Origin: Panicum virgatum
Lineage: Eukaryota > Streptophyta > Magnoliopsida > Poales > Poaceae
Direction of reading: 5' to 3'
NCBI RefSeq assembly: GCF_016808335.1
Contig: NC_053148.1
Span: 18,256,433-18,320,432 of the forward strand
DNA length: 64,000 bases
The notes under the pieces are model-generated. The model saw only the letters and a list, made by a program, of their open reading frames with translations. It did no database searches and was not told the origin of the DNA. Shown one piece after another: positions 21,040-31,729 of the stretch. Positions within the stretch are counted from its first letter, which is position 1. Every line of letters begins with the position of its first letter. The position numbers were made by a program, and so were the translations under genes.

Positions 21040-21645
21040 AATAATGGTGGTCGACCGGAGCTGGGGCCTTCAACTCTGCCGCTTCGCTCACCGCCGCCTA
21101 TCCCGCCGTCAACGCCGCCGCCGCCGCAGCACTAGACGACAGCCACGTTCACAGGCCAGCCTATGACATGCCGGAGGCGCGGCCCCTGCCTTCCACCCCG
21201 GTGCTTGGGTCGCCGCTGCCGCCTCTCTCCGGGGCCACGAGCAAAAGAGGTTTGGGGTGGGGGGAATGCGGACCGCACGACCCCACGAAAACGGAGACAG
21301 GAGTTAGGGTTTCGCGAGCTCCGTGCCAACAGCCTCGGCGTGGACATTATGGAATCCGAGCCCACAGCCAAACGGGACATAGATCCGTTACGGGGGAGGT
21401 GATCCGCGCCAGGGCAATTGGCGCGGGAGCAGTGTGCCACGTCAGATATGCTGCCGGTCAATATGCCAGTTAGATATTCAACGACCGGACAACCACGCCA
21501 GTTATCTTGGCGTGTTTGAAGTAACACTCAGCGCCAATTTGATAGGCGGATCATGCGTGGGTCAGATTTGAAAATAGTTTTCTAAGCGGTTTACTATTGA
21601 AAATAGTTTTTAAAAAGAGTCAAAATAGCAAAAAAATACCGCCAT

Positions 21646-22082
21646 CGGTTAGCGAGCACCCAAGCGTGGACGTCGCTCCAGCTGTCCGGTGTAGCCCGCA
21701 CAAGGCCGGCGAGGCGGCGACGGTACACGGCACGCGGCAGTGGCCTACTCCGATTGCAGCAGCTCCGGCGGCAATGTCTCGGATTCCAAGCGCAATTCTG
21801 AACGATTTCCGAATCCGACCTCGATCACCTGCAGGGGTTGTTCCCTCCATATAACCACCCTGGAAAAGCTATTTATCGTGCGCGCGAATGCGTGCGAAGC
21901 TATCGCAGAAGCGGCGCTGTTCATCTTCCACCTCCAGCCAGGGGAGGGGGGAGCGCCTGCCGGCGAGCTAGGGGACGTGGGAGGGGGTGGCTGGCGAGGG
22001 TGGTTGGGGGGAGAGCGGCCGCCGGCGACCTGGGTGGTGGAGGGCGGCGGCGGCGGCGGTGGAAGGCTCCTTGGCCACCGGA
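21646..22082. other. GC-rich intergenic stretch, no supported gene
   Basis: Gly- and Arg-rich frames on both strands come from GGC/GGA repeats. No domain is visible. Confidence 0.4.
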
Positions 22083-22090
22083 CCTAGAAG

Positions 22091-22433
22091 CATGGTTACT
22101 TTATCGGCCGATATCGGCCGAAATTGGCGATATTTCCCTTTTATCCTTAGGGTCCGATAAAATTAGATATCAGTCAAATTTTTTCTATTTATCCTGCTTT
22201 TATACAGACAGCCCACATTCACCCGTGCGACGATCTCGCATTTATAGTATTATATTCTTATTTTATCTATGAACAAATGATGTTTAATAGCTTAGAAATA
22301 GTTTCAAGTCAAATTTTACAAATTTTTTTGAAAAATTTGAATTTGAATTTGGTCCGATATTTCCGATATATCTTGTTTATCCTATTTATCTATGACCTCC
22401 GATAAATTTTTAATTCCGATAACGAAAACCTTG
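22091..22433. mobile_element. Non-autonomous hAT element, ATATCGGCC-word ends
   Basis: 343 bp with TIRs CATGGTTACTTTATCGG and CAAGGTTTTCGTTATCGG. A perfect 8-bp duplication, CCTAGAAG, is at 22083-22090 and 22434-22441. The left end has TATCGGCCGATATCGGCC, the right end GGTCCGATATTTCCGATATATC; the centre is AT-rich. No transposase. It lies about 410 bp upstream of the CDKF-like pseudogene start. Confidence 0.92.
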
Positions 22434-22847
22434 CCTAGAAGAGAATGTGGCCGGGGAGGAATCGACCGGCGGTGGGCGGTGGTGTGTGGGCGGGCAGCGA
22501 GCCGGCGCGGCGGAGCGCCGCCGGCCGGGGTGGTGGGCGCCGGCGGCTGGGCCAGGTCCCGGGTGGGGGTGTGACATCGAGGGAGGGCGGAGATGCGACC
22601 TTGGTTAACTTGGTGGTGGCGGTGGAGGGCGGCGGCGGCGCCGCCGGAGCCGGAGCCGGGGGCGGCGGGTGCGGCGGGGGAGCTCGCTGCTGCGATTGGA
22701 TTGAATCCAGTCACACGCAGCGAGGAATAGACCCCCCCCGTGCCTCCTCTGTTGATCTGTGTGATTGAAGTAGTCAGGTCCGTGCATCCAGGTCGCAAGC
22801 GCGCAGTTGCAGAGTGCAGACAGACACGACAAAACCTCGCCGTCACC

Positions 22848-24133
22848 ATGTCCGCCGCCGCCGCCACCGAAGTTGAGACTGTTGCCGCCTCGGTGACTGA
22901 CACTGTCGCCACTCGGATCGCGGCCATCTGCGACATGATCCAGGGACACCGCGCCTCCGGGACGCCGATCAGCGCCAGACGAGCCGCCGCCATCTCCGCG
23001 ATGATCGACGACGTCGCCGCCACCGCCGCCGAGGGGAGGCCGAGGGCGTTCAGGCGGAAGCGTCGGATGGCCGGCGCCCGCGGGTACAAGCAGGAGGGCC
23101 GCAGGATCGGCCAGCAGGGCGGGCGCGGCAGCGCCGTCGTCATGGCGCGCCACCGCGCCACGTGCCGCGCCGTCGCCGTCAAGTCCCTCCACCGCAGGAG
23201 TGGTGGGAGCTACGTCGGCGACATCCTGCGCGAGGCCTGCTTCACGGCGGCCGGCGGGGGCGCCACCCCTCGCTCGTCACGTTCCGCACCGTCGCGCGCA
23301 AGCCCGGCACCACGGACTACTCCATCGTGATGGACTGCGTCGGGCCGAGCCTCAGGGCAGTAATGGGTGACCGCGGCGGCCGGCCGTTCCCGGAGGCCGA
23401 GGTGCGCCGCATCATGCGGCAGCTGCTGACCGGCGCCGGGGCCATGCACGGGCGTGGGGTCGTCCACCGGGACGTCAGGCCCGACAACATCCTCGTCGGC
23501 GACGGCGGCGCCGTCAAGATCTGCAACTACGGGGCGGCCAAGTCCGTGACCGAGAAGGACCCGCCGTTCTACGACCCGGCCGGAACGTGTGCTTACGTCG
23601 CGCCGGAGGTGCTGGTGAGGAACGCCGACCACGGCGAGCTCGTGGACACGTGGTCGCTCGGCTGTGTGATGGCGGAGCTCCTCACCGGCAAGCCGCCGTT
23701 CGCGGGGGAGGACGAGGCGCACCAGCTCTTCAAGATCTTCGACGTGCTCGGCGTGCCGTGCAGGAGGGCGTGGCAGGCACTGAAGCCCCAAGTGCACGAT
23801 GACAAGGTGCAGCTGTGGCGAGCGCAGCAGCACCAGCAGCGGCAAGTGGGGCCCCGCAATCGACTGCGCGAGCTAGTCCCGGAGGAGACGCTGTCAGGCG
23901 AAGGTTTTCAGGTCCTGAAAGGGCTCTTGTCGTGCGATCCCGAGAAGCGGCTGACGGCGGCCACCGCGCTCCAGTGTCCGTGGTTCACCGAGGACGACGA
24001 CGCCGCTCCTGTTTCGGGGAGGATCACCACGGTTTCCAAGATCGGCGCCATGGCCAGCAAGTCATTGTCACTGGCCATGTCTTCCGTTGGATGTGCGCTA
24101 GGTTTTCTCAGGCTCAACGCATTGCGGCTGTGA
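22848..24133 (+). pseudogene. CDKF-like protein kinase, frameshifted and catalytically altered
   Basis: A single-exon kinase resembling the grass CDKF-2/3/4 group. The frame starting at 22848 gives an Ala-rich leader, RRKRRM and the ATP-binding lobe with VAVKSL (Lys retained) and LREACFTAA. At about 23255-23268 the reading must slip one base; the rest continues in the frame ending at 24133. There HRDVRPDN (near 23470) has Arg for the usual Lys, and the DFG motif is NYG (23524-23532), losing the metal-binding Asp. APE, the DTWSLGCVMAELLTG helix F and the C-lobe are present. So even without the frameshift it would be a pseudokinase. A sequencing error at the slip remains possible. Confidence 0.8.
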
Positions 24134-24689
24134 TTCTCCTGTGTTGTCGACGAGTATTCTACAGTAGTTTTTAGTGATCTGTTACTCTCTCTTTTTTATT
24201 ACCAACAGCAACACTAGTTTAATGCCTTTTCGTTGTAAGAGGGAGCAAAGAAAACTTTGAGCAGATAATAAAATTTATTGAATGAGGCTAATGCGAAATA
24301 ATAGAGTAAAGTGCACTAACGGTCCTTCAACTTGCGCAGCTGTGTCAAGCCGGTCCCCAAACTCGCAAAACGAGTGTTTCACTTTAATCCAAACGGGCGC
24401 AGAGCAAGTTCACGTTATGCAAAAAACCCCTTGCGCGTGTTCATGTTCTGGTTTGGTGCTGCAACAGCCTCTGCCTCCTGCATTATAACTGAACTAGAGC
24501 ACTCCGCCTCCTGCCACGCCATGGCTACGTCTTCTCAGCACTCGAGCTTTTCGACATTTCATTTTTCAAACAAGAATGCATATAACTGAACTCAGATCAC
24601 CATTCGAGTTTACTAAACAAGGCAATGAACGTTTTCTGAACCACAACAAGAAAGCATATAACGGAACAAGGCAAAGCATATAACTGAAC

Positions 24690-24900
24690 AAGGCAATACA
24701 CATTCAGAGTTAACTGCATCATCGTATTTGCAAGAACAGCCATGATAAAAAAGCATATAGCTGCATCATCTTAACAGTATTGATGCTTACTAACTGCTGA
24801 CATAACTATAGGTGCATCTTAACAGTTTTGATGCATACTAACTGCTGAAATAGTATTTGTGCATCATAATAGTTTGATGCTTACAAAATTGCATGCCACA
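24690..24900. repeat. Subterminal tandem repeat of the MULE, copy 1
   Basis: GCATC(A/T)TCTTAACAG(T/A)-TTGATGC(T/A)TACTAACTGCTGA units of about 55-60 bp, three copies, on the 3' side of the transposase gene. Matching units occur in the other MULE at about 49130-49250. Confidence 0.6.
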
Positions 24901-26637
24901 AGACACTACAGAGAGGGAACATTTGAATTGTTGGTGCCTTCATGATGTCCTTCCTGTTCCAAGTTCCCAGATTTCCTTGTAGCCCTGGATTTCTTCTTAA
25001 CTCCTCCTACATCAGTCTTTCTAGTAGGTGGCTTCCTCTTCGTACCTGCTGCTACCTTCCTCCCAGCCTTGGTACACGTGGTTAGTGTTTGTGGCCTCTC
25101 TAATGGCTGGTTGTTCAGTATGAACTGACTGTTGACTGTCAGGTAAAGGTCCAATGGCTTGTGACAGCATTGTACCTACAGTCGACTACATAACAAATTG
25201 GCAGTGAGTACAAGTCACACCAAGTATTGAACGAGTAATGTGGTCCAGTTACCTGTGATAACATCTCATCCAGCAAGGTGATTGTGCTGTTTTCTGTGTT
25301 CGGCACCTCTATCTCATCTTGGGTGAAGACCTGTACAAGAAAACACATGGACTGTTAAAGTGTTATGTACTGATCAAATTAGTGCAAGGCAACACATAGG
25401 TTCTGCATTTCACCTGGTTTACTGGCTGTTGCAGCTGCTGTCCTTCCATCTGTTCCTGCACTTGTTCAACATCTGGATTTAGTGAAGCAGCTTGTTGAGC
25501 AGCCTCCTCAGCCTCCCTTTGGAGCTGTGCTTGTGTATTTGCAACCAACTTTTTTGCCTCTACAGAAGTGAAGCCCATCCTTTTAAGTTTGCAACCTCCA
25601 CGGTTGTGGTTAGCCTCTGAGCAGTGACTACAATGAATTATTACTCCATGCTTAGAAAATTTGGGTCCATTTTTCCCTTTTACCTCATGTGGTTGCTTCT
25701 TTCTAGACTTAGGTGGCCTACCAACCTTCTTTTCATACACTGGAGGTGAAACAGGTAGACCATTCAGAAGTTCCCATTAATTTTGTCCCTACAAACCCAA
25801 GTGCCTGTCTTGTCATGAGCTGTGTTTTAATCCTCTCCAACATGCTAAGTATAGGTAGCTCTCTTGCTTCTAAGATATATTTGTTGAATACCTCACAATT
25901 ATTATTAAGCAATATATCACACTTAGGGAACTCTGAGAAATAAGCCCTTACCCATGTATTGGGGGCCATCTTTTCAAGCCATTTGTGGGCATTTGCATTC
26001 ACGGCTTTCATCCTTTCCATGTTTCTATTGAACTGTTGAACTGAAGAGGACCTTGCACAAGCCCAAAGTTGATTCTTTAGGATCTCGCCTTTGTACTTTT
26101 CTTGAAAGTTAGAGTACAGGTGTCTCACGCAGAACCTATGCTCTGAGTCAGGGAACACCTTCTTGACAGCGGGAATCAGTCCCTGCAGAGAAATACACTT
26201 GCAGACAATACAAAGAAGAGATATTCAAGTGGCAAATGGGTTACCTTCTGTTTATCAGTCATTATGGTCCAAGGGTATGTGTATCCTATCCCAAGTTCAG
26301 ATTTCAATGTCTCTAGGAACCACTCCCAAGAAACAAATGACTCCACCTCGACAACAGCCATTGCTATTGGGAAAATGCAATCATTTGAGTCTATTCCCAC
26401 TGCTGTCAACAGTTGGCCTCCAAACTTTGTCTTGATATGGCATCCATCAAGACAGATGAGGGGTCTGCAACCAGCCAAAAACCCCCTTTTACAAGCATCC
26501 AAAGCCATGAAGCAAGTACTAAACAGATTTCCTGCTAAATTCAGATATAGTGAGCTACCATGATTGCTCCTCCTGATCTCTTGTGCGTAATCACATAGAC
26601 AGTCATATTGCTTGATCTCATCACCATGGATGACTTT

Positions 26638-26804
26638 TATTAGAGATATGTATAGCTGACTTGTCTTGTACTCTAAGTCTGACTTGTCTTGTACTCTAAG
26701 TCTACTTGACTCTTACTTGTACATCAAGCCGTATCGGCTATATATATGAAAGGTCACCCCCACAATGGGTGTGTGGTGTTTCCCCCTCTCGCTATCTCTC
26801 TACA
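26638..26804 (+). repeat. 5' LTR of the Copia element
   Basis: 167 bp, starts TATTAGAGATATG (TA rather than the usual TG) and ends CTCTACA. Contains a 25-bp tandem doublet (TGACTTGTCTTGTACTCTAA) and a TATATATATG box near 26740. Confidence 0.95.
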
Positions 26805-26820
26805 TGGTATCAAGAGTCCG
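26805..26820 (+). promoter_or_regulatory. Primer-binding site of the Copia element
   Basis: TGGTATCAAGAGTC directly follows the 5' LTR and is close to the TGGTATCAGAGC sequence complementary to initiator methionine tRNA used by most plant Copia elements. Confidence 0.85.
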
Positions 26821-27055
26821 GGCCCTAATTCCCTGGCTCCCAACCCCTCCGCTGCCCTAATTCCCGTGCGCCGCCACCCGGCCCACCCGGCCACCACCCC
26901 ACCCGGCCGCGCCGCCTCCCTGGCTGCGCCGCCCTAGGTGCCGCCTCCCTGGCCGCGCCGCCCTAGGTCGCGCCGCCCTCTGGCCGTGCTGCCCCTACGC
27001 CGTGCCGCTTCCCTGGCCGCGCCGCCCCTAGCGCCGATCAATCTGATCCGACGCT

Positions 27056-27913
27056 ATGTCGACATATTCGTCCACCCCGTCGGCGTCCAGCCCTAGCTCC
27101 GGCATCGGCACGACGCCCGGCTCCTCCGACTCCGTCCTCCCGGTCTTCATCAACCCGTACGCCTCCGTCAACGTCAAGACCCACGTCCCCATCGAGCTCG
27201 ACCTCTGGCTGCCAAACTACAACAAGTGGAACGCCTTCTTCACCGCCATGTGCGGCAAGTTCGGCCTTCTAGGACACATCGACGGCACCATCACGTCCCG
27301 TCTGACTGATCCCACCTGGAATCAGCCGGACGCTTGTGTGCGCAGCTGGATGTATGGCTCCATCTCCGATGGGGTTCTTGACCTCGCCATGGCGCCAGCT
27401 CAGACCGCCCGTGCTCTCTACACGGCCATCCGTGATCTGTTCCAGGCGAACCAGGAGCCGCGCGCCGTCATCCTGAACCATGAGTTCGCCTCCTTGTCTC
27501 AGGGCGACCTTCCCATCGAGGCTTACGCCTCGCAGCTGAAGCAGACTGCCGACGCTCTTCGCGACGTCGGCCACCCCATCTTGGATCGCCAACTGGTGCT
27601 CAACCTGCTGAACGGCATCAACCCACGCCTCGCCAACACCGCCGACATCATCGCCAACACGAGGCCACTACCAACCTTCACCGAGGCAGTGAACATGCTT
27701 CGCCTGAAGGAACGTCGCCTCGCCAACGACAACATGGTCGCCTCCAACACTGCCCTTACTGCCTCCACGACGGCAGCCTGCACCTCTGCGTCCTGCCGCT
27801 CGACGTCCTCGCCTGCTTCGCAGCCCCACGGCGGCGGCAGAGGCAAGGGCAAGGGCAAAGGTGGCAACGGCGGCAGCAGCAACGGTGGCGGCGGCGGCGG
27901 CCGCAAGCAGTAG
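27056..27913 (+). CDS. Copia Gag
   Basis: 285 codons starting at the ATG 250 bp after the primer-binding site. The middle part (LDLWLPNYNKWNAFFTAMCGKF, then ALYTAIRDLFQANQEPRAVILNHEF and LNLLNGINPRLA) is the UBN2/gag-polypeptide fold of Copia capsids. The C-terminus is a Gly/Lys-rich basic tail in place of a CCHC knuckle. It ends at a TAG that interrupts a run of Gln codons; the same frame continues open into the protease. In most Copia elements gag and pol are one frame, so this stop probably arose by CAG to TAG. Confidence 0.9.
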   Translation: MSTYSSTPSASSPSSGIGTTPGSSDSVLPVFINPYASVNVKTHVPIELDLWLPNYNKWNAFFTAMCGKFGLLGHIDGTITSRLTDPTWNQPDACVRSWMYGSISDGVLDLAMAPAQTARALYTAIRDLFQANQEPRAVILNHEFASLSQGDLPIEAYASQLKQTADALRDVGHPILDRQLVLNLLNGINPRLANTADIIANTRPLPTFTEAVNMLRLKERRLANDNMVASNTALTASTTAACTSASCRSTSSPASQPHGGGRGKGKGKGGNGGSSNGGGGGGRKQ

Positions 27914-28030
27914 CAACAGCAGACGGGCCAGGGTTCCCAAGGAGGAGCGCGCGGCGGACCCCTGCCCGCCGGCCCATGGGTCTGCTTCAACCCGTGGGCC
28001 TGGGGCCCACAGCAACAGTGGCGCCCTCCC

Positions 28031-31000
28031 ATGGCGCACTTCCCTCAGGCTCACACCACTTTCGCGCCGCCGCAGGTGTCGACTCCTGCGCCAGCGCCTG
28101 CCGGCTACCCTGCACCAGGCCCTTCCATGATGGGCGCATGGGACCAGGCGGGTCTCATCGCCGCCCTCAACCAGATGGTGGAGCAGCGCAACAGCCCTTG
28201 GGTCCTCGACACTGGAGCGACATCTCATATGTCCTCCAACGACGGTATACTTCTATCCCGTCTTGCCCATTCGCCGTCCTTCATCACAGTCGGCAATGGA
28301 AATTCCATACCAATTTCTTATCGTGGCACTTCCAGTATTCCTATAGCTGATTATCTTTTTCAACTCAACAATGTTCTTATCGCTCTGCATCTTGTTCGTA
28401 ACCTGTTATCTGTTCGACGGCTTACTCGCGATAATAACTGTTCCGTTGAGTTTGACGCTTTTGGCTTCTATATTAAGGATCTGAAGACCAAGACCGTGAT
28501 TCTTCGCTGCAATAGTGGCGGGGATCTCTACACCATTCCACCCGCCCACGCCAGCTCCTCCGCAGCCGCCTGTCATGTCGCCTCTGCTTCGTCCTCGCTG
28601 TGGCACTCACGTCTTGGCCATCCTGCACCAGCCGCCATTAGTGAACTTAATAAAATTTCAGCTATTTCATGTAATAATGCAGCACGTGGTCTTTGTAATG
28701 CTTGCCAGCTCGGCAAACACACGCGTCTGCCCTTTACTAGTTCATCATCTAGCACTTCTGCCCCCTTTGAACTCGTTCATTGCGATGTCTGGACATCACC
28801 GGTGCTTAGCATCTTAGGTTTTAAGTACTATCTTGTGATGGTTAATGATTTCACACATTACTGTTGGGCTTTTCCTCTTCGGCATAAATCTGAGGTCCAC
28901 AGGCATATTGTTGAGTTTGTTGCTTATGCTCATACCCAGTTCAGCTTGTCTGTCAAGTGCTTTCAGGCGGACAACGGCACCGAGTTCATCAACAACGCCA
29001 CTTCTACCTTCCTTGCTAGTCGCGGTGTCTTGCTTCGCACCTCGTGCCCCTATACCTCCGCACAGAACGGCAAGGCTGAACGGATGTTGCGCACACTCAA
29101 CAACATGGTGCGCACCCTCTTGTATCATGCTTCTATGCCTCCCGCCTACAGGATGGAGGCACTGGCGACCGCCGTTTTCCTGCTCAACAGGCGGCCCTCC
29201 TCATCTATCAGTAACGGTATACCACATCATCTCCTGCATCGCTCTATGCCAGACTATTCCTCTCTTCGAGTTTTTGGCTGCCTATGCTATACAAACCTTA
29301 GTGCCACGACACCTCACAAACTGGCTCCACGCTCTTCTGCTTGCGTGTTCATCGGTTATCCCTCCTCCCAAAAGGGCTACCGCTGCCTCGATCTCTCGAC
29401 CAGACGCATGATCGTCTCCCGTCATGTGATTTTTGATGAGACTAATTTTCCGTTTTCGGCTACAAAGTCGTCTGCGGAGGCTCTTGATTTTCTCCTGCAG
29501 GATCGTCGTCACGTCTTTCCCTCGCCTCCTGCGACCAGCGAGCCCTCCCAGGCTCCTGTCGCTGGGCGGGATCTGGTCGACACCCTGGAGGATGACCCCG
29601 CCATTCTCTGACACGGTCTTGTTCTCCCGACTGCGGCAGCCATTGGCGGGCCTCTGCCGGTCCCTAGACCGGCCCCTTCGCCCGCTCCTACGCCGGCCCT
29701 GGCCGCCGGTCGTTCACCGGCTCCTGCTCCGACCACGGCTGCGACCCAGCCGCACCCTGCGGGATGCGAGTTCCGTTTCGTCTACAATCGTCGCCCGCCT
29801 CCAGCGCACATCAACGGTCCGCTGCCGCCTCGACGATCGTCCACGACTACCTCGCCGTCCCCGATCCCTCAGGCGCGGGCTCTCCAGTCCTCGCCCCGGG
29901 TGGTTGTTCCGCGCCCGCCCCCGGATCCACCTCGTCGTGTTGTGACGAGGGCACAGATTGGCTCTCTTCCAGGGCCTGCTGATCGTCTGACGTACTCTGC
30001 CGTCCACGCCTCTCCACTTCCGGCTAACTACCGGAGTGCCCTCGCCGATCCTAATTGGCGTGCCGCGATGGAGGACGAGTACAAGGCGCTGATTGACAAT
30101 GGCACCTGGCGTCTAGTTCCTCGACCACCTGGTGCCAACGTCGTCTCCGGCAAATGGATCTTCAAGCACAAGTACAACTCCGACGGCTCTCTTGCTCGCC
30201 ATAAAGCAAGATGGGTCGTTCGCGGGTTCTCACAGCAGTACGGCATCGACTACGACGAGACGTTCAGTCCGGTTGTCAAACCGGCCACTATTCGGGTTGT
30301 CCTCAGCATCGCCGCTTCTCGCGCTTGGCCTATACACCAGCTGGACGTGAAGAACGCTTTTCTTAATGGTCATCTGGACGAGACGGTCTACTGCCAGCAG
30401 CCGCCCGGCTTCGTCGACCCCACTGCACCTGATCATGTCTGTTTTTTGCAGAAGTCATTATATGGGCTCAAGCAGGCACCTCGGGCGTGGTACCAGCATT
30501 TCGCCACATACATTCGTTGCCTTGGCTTCGCAGCCTCGGCTATGGATACGTCTCTCTTTGTTTACAAAGAGAGTGCTGCCACTGCTTACTTGCTGCTCTA
30601 CGTCGACGACATCATCTTGACGGCGTCCTCGACGGATCTTCTTCGCCGGCTCACAGGGCTACTCCACTCCGAATTCGCCATGACCAGTCTCGGGGATCTC
30701 CATCACTTCCTCGGGATTTCGGTCACACGCTCGTCGGATGGCCTCTTTCTGTCTCAGCGACAGTATGCGGTGGATCTCCTCCAGCGCGCCGGCATGGCCG
30801 AGTGTCACTCCACGTCGACACTAGTGGACACTCGTGCCAAGCTGTCGGCCACAGATGGAGCTCCGGTGGCCGACGCCACCAGTATCGGAGTCTGGCTGGT
30901 GCCCTTCAGTACTTGACACTAACGCGCCCCAACCTTGCCTACGCTGTTCAGCAGGTGTGCCTCTTCATGCACGATCCACGGGAGCCTCATCTGGCGTTGC

Positions 31001-31566
31001 TCAAGCGGATCTTGCGATATGTGAAGGGTACGCTGTCTACTGGCTTGCACATCGGTGCTGGTCCAGTTTCCTCCCTCACTGCATACTCAGATGCAGACTG
31101 GGCAGGCTGTCCAGACTCTCGGCGATCTACTTCGGGCTACTGTGTCTTCCTCGGCGACAACCTGGTGTCTTGGTCCTCCAAACGACAGACTACTGTCTCT
31201 CGTTCAAGTGCAGAGGCCGAGTATCGTGTTGTGGCACACGCTGTGGCTGAGACCTGCTGGCTTCGGCAGCTTCTTCAGGAGCGTCATGCGCCTCTATCTT
31301 CGGCGACGATTGTCTACTGTGATAATGTCAGTGCTGTATACATGACAGCAAATCCGGTACATCATCGGCGCACGAAGCATATAGAGATCGATATTCACTT
31401 CGTCCGCGACCAGGTGGCTTTGGGACAGGTTCGTGTGCTACGCGTTCCGTCGTCTCACCAGTTCGCGGATATTATGACCAAAGGCTTGCCTGTACAGTTA
31501 TTTACTGATTTTAGGTCCAGTCTTTGCGTCCAGGATCCTCCCGCTCAGACTGCGGGCGGGTATTAG
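28031..31566 (+). pseudogene. Copia Pol: protease, integrase, RT, RNase H
   Basis: Protease VLDTGATSH at about 28203. Integrase: HSRLGHP near 28605, CNACQLGKH near 28695, DDE residues in HCDVWTSP (28780), QADNGTEF (28967) and NGKAERM (29065). A TGA at 29609-29611 interrupts the frame, which continues through RT: QLDVKNAFLNGHLDE (30340), YGLKQAPRAWYQ (30462) and YVDDIIL (30600). At about 30885 one base is lost and reading continues in the next frame through the RNase H region (SDADWAGCPDSRRSTSG near 31087, SRSSAEAEYR near 31200) to 31566. All catalytic motifs are intact, the breaks are few, and the element cannot make its own polyprotein. Confidence 0.92.
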
Positions 31567-31729
31567 AGATATGTATAGCTGACTTGTCTTGTACTCTAAG
31601 TCTGACTTGTCTTGTACTCTAAGTCTACTTGACTCTTACTTATACATCAAGCCGTCTCGGCTATATATATGAAAGGTCACCCCCCCACAATGGGTGTGTG
31701 GTGTTTCCCCCTCTCGCTATCTCTCTACA
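31561..31729 (+). repeat. 3' LTR of the Copia element
   Basis: 169 bp, near-identical to the 5' LTR. Visible differences: ACTTG to ACTTA, CGTATCGG to CGTCTCGG, and two extra C in the C-run. Preceded by a G-rich polypurine-like GCGGGCGGG. Confidence 0.95.

Larger units (their letters stand above)
16883..21639. mobile_element. Long-TIR DNA transposon, non-autonomous, with captured sequence
   Basis: Inverted terminal repeats of about 470 bp: left 16883-17355, right 21165-21639. They start with a GGTTTTTTTTGC-like end and share TATTTTGAC, AATAGTAAACCGCT, CGCATGAT, GGCGCTGAGTGTTACTTCAAACACGCC and GGATTCCATAATGTCC. A short match, CGCCAT, flanks both sides (16877-16882, 21640-21645); a 9-bp duplication typical of Mutator elements was not found, so the superfamily is open (MULE-like preferred). 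No transposase is recognisable. The interior has short repeats at 17400-17640, a SINE, exon-like pieces and a nested LINE tail. Confidence 0.75.
26638..31729 (+). mobile_element. Ty1-Copia LTR retrotransposon nested in MULE copy 1
   Basis: 5,092 bp with 5-bp target duplication ACTTT at 26633-26637 and 31730-31734. LTRs are short, 26638-26804 and 31561-31729. Order gag, protease, integrase, RT, RNase H identifies Copia. The small LTRs and a gag without zinc knuckle suggest the Ale/Hopscotch group. By eye the LTRs differ by two substitutions and a two-base indel, so insertion is recent. Despite that, the polyprotein frame has two stops and one frameshift. Confidence 0.95.

Noticed and set aside
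22382..23192. Minus-strand frames of 195-266 codons over the kinase
   Set aside because: They are mirror frames of a very GC-rich coding region; the plus-strand kinase motifs explain the sequence.
27911..27913. Programmed readthrough of the TAG between Copia gag and pol
   Set aside because: The stop sits in a run of Gln codons and is followed by CAA CAG, not a full CAR-YYA context. A simple CAG to TAG mutation explains it, and other lesions occur downstream.
27523..28350. Several frames opposite or offset to Copia gag
   Set aside because: Composition-driven shadows with Pro/Leu/Arg-rich low complexity.
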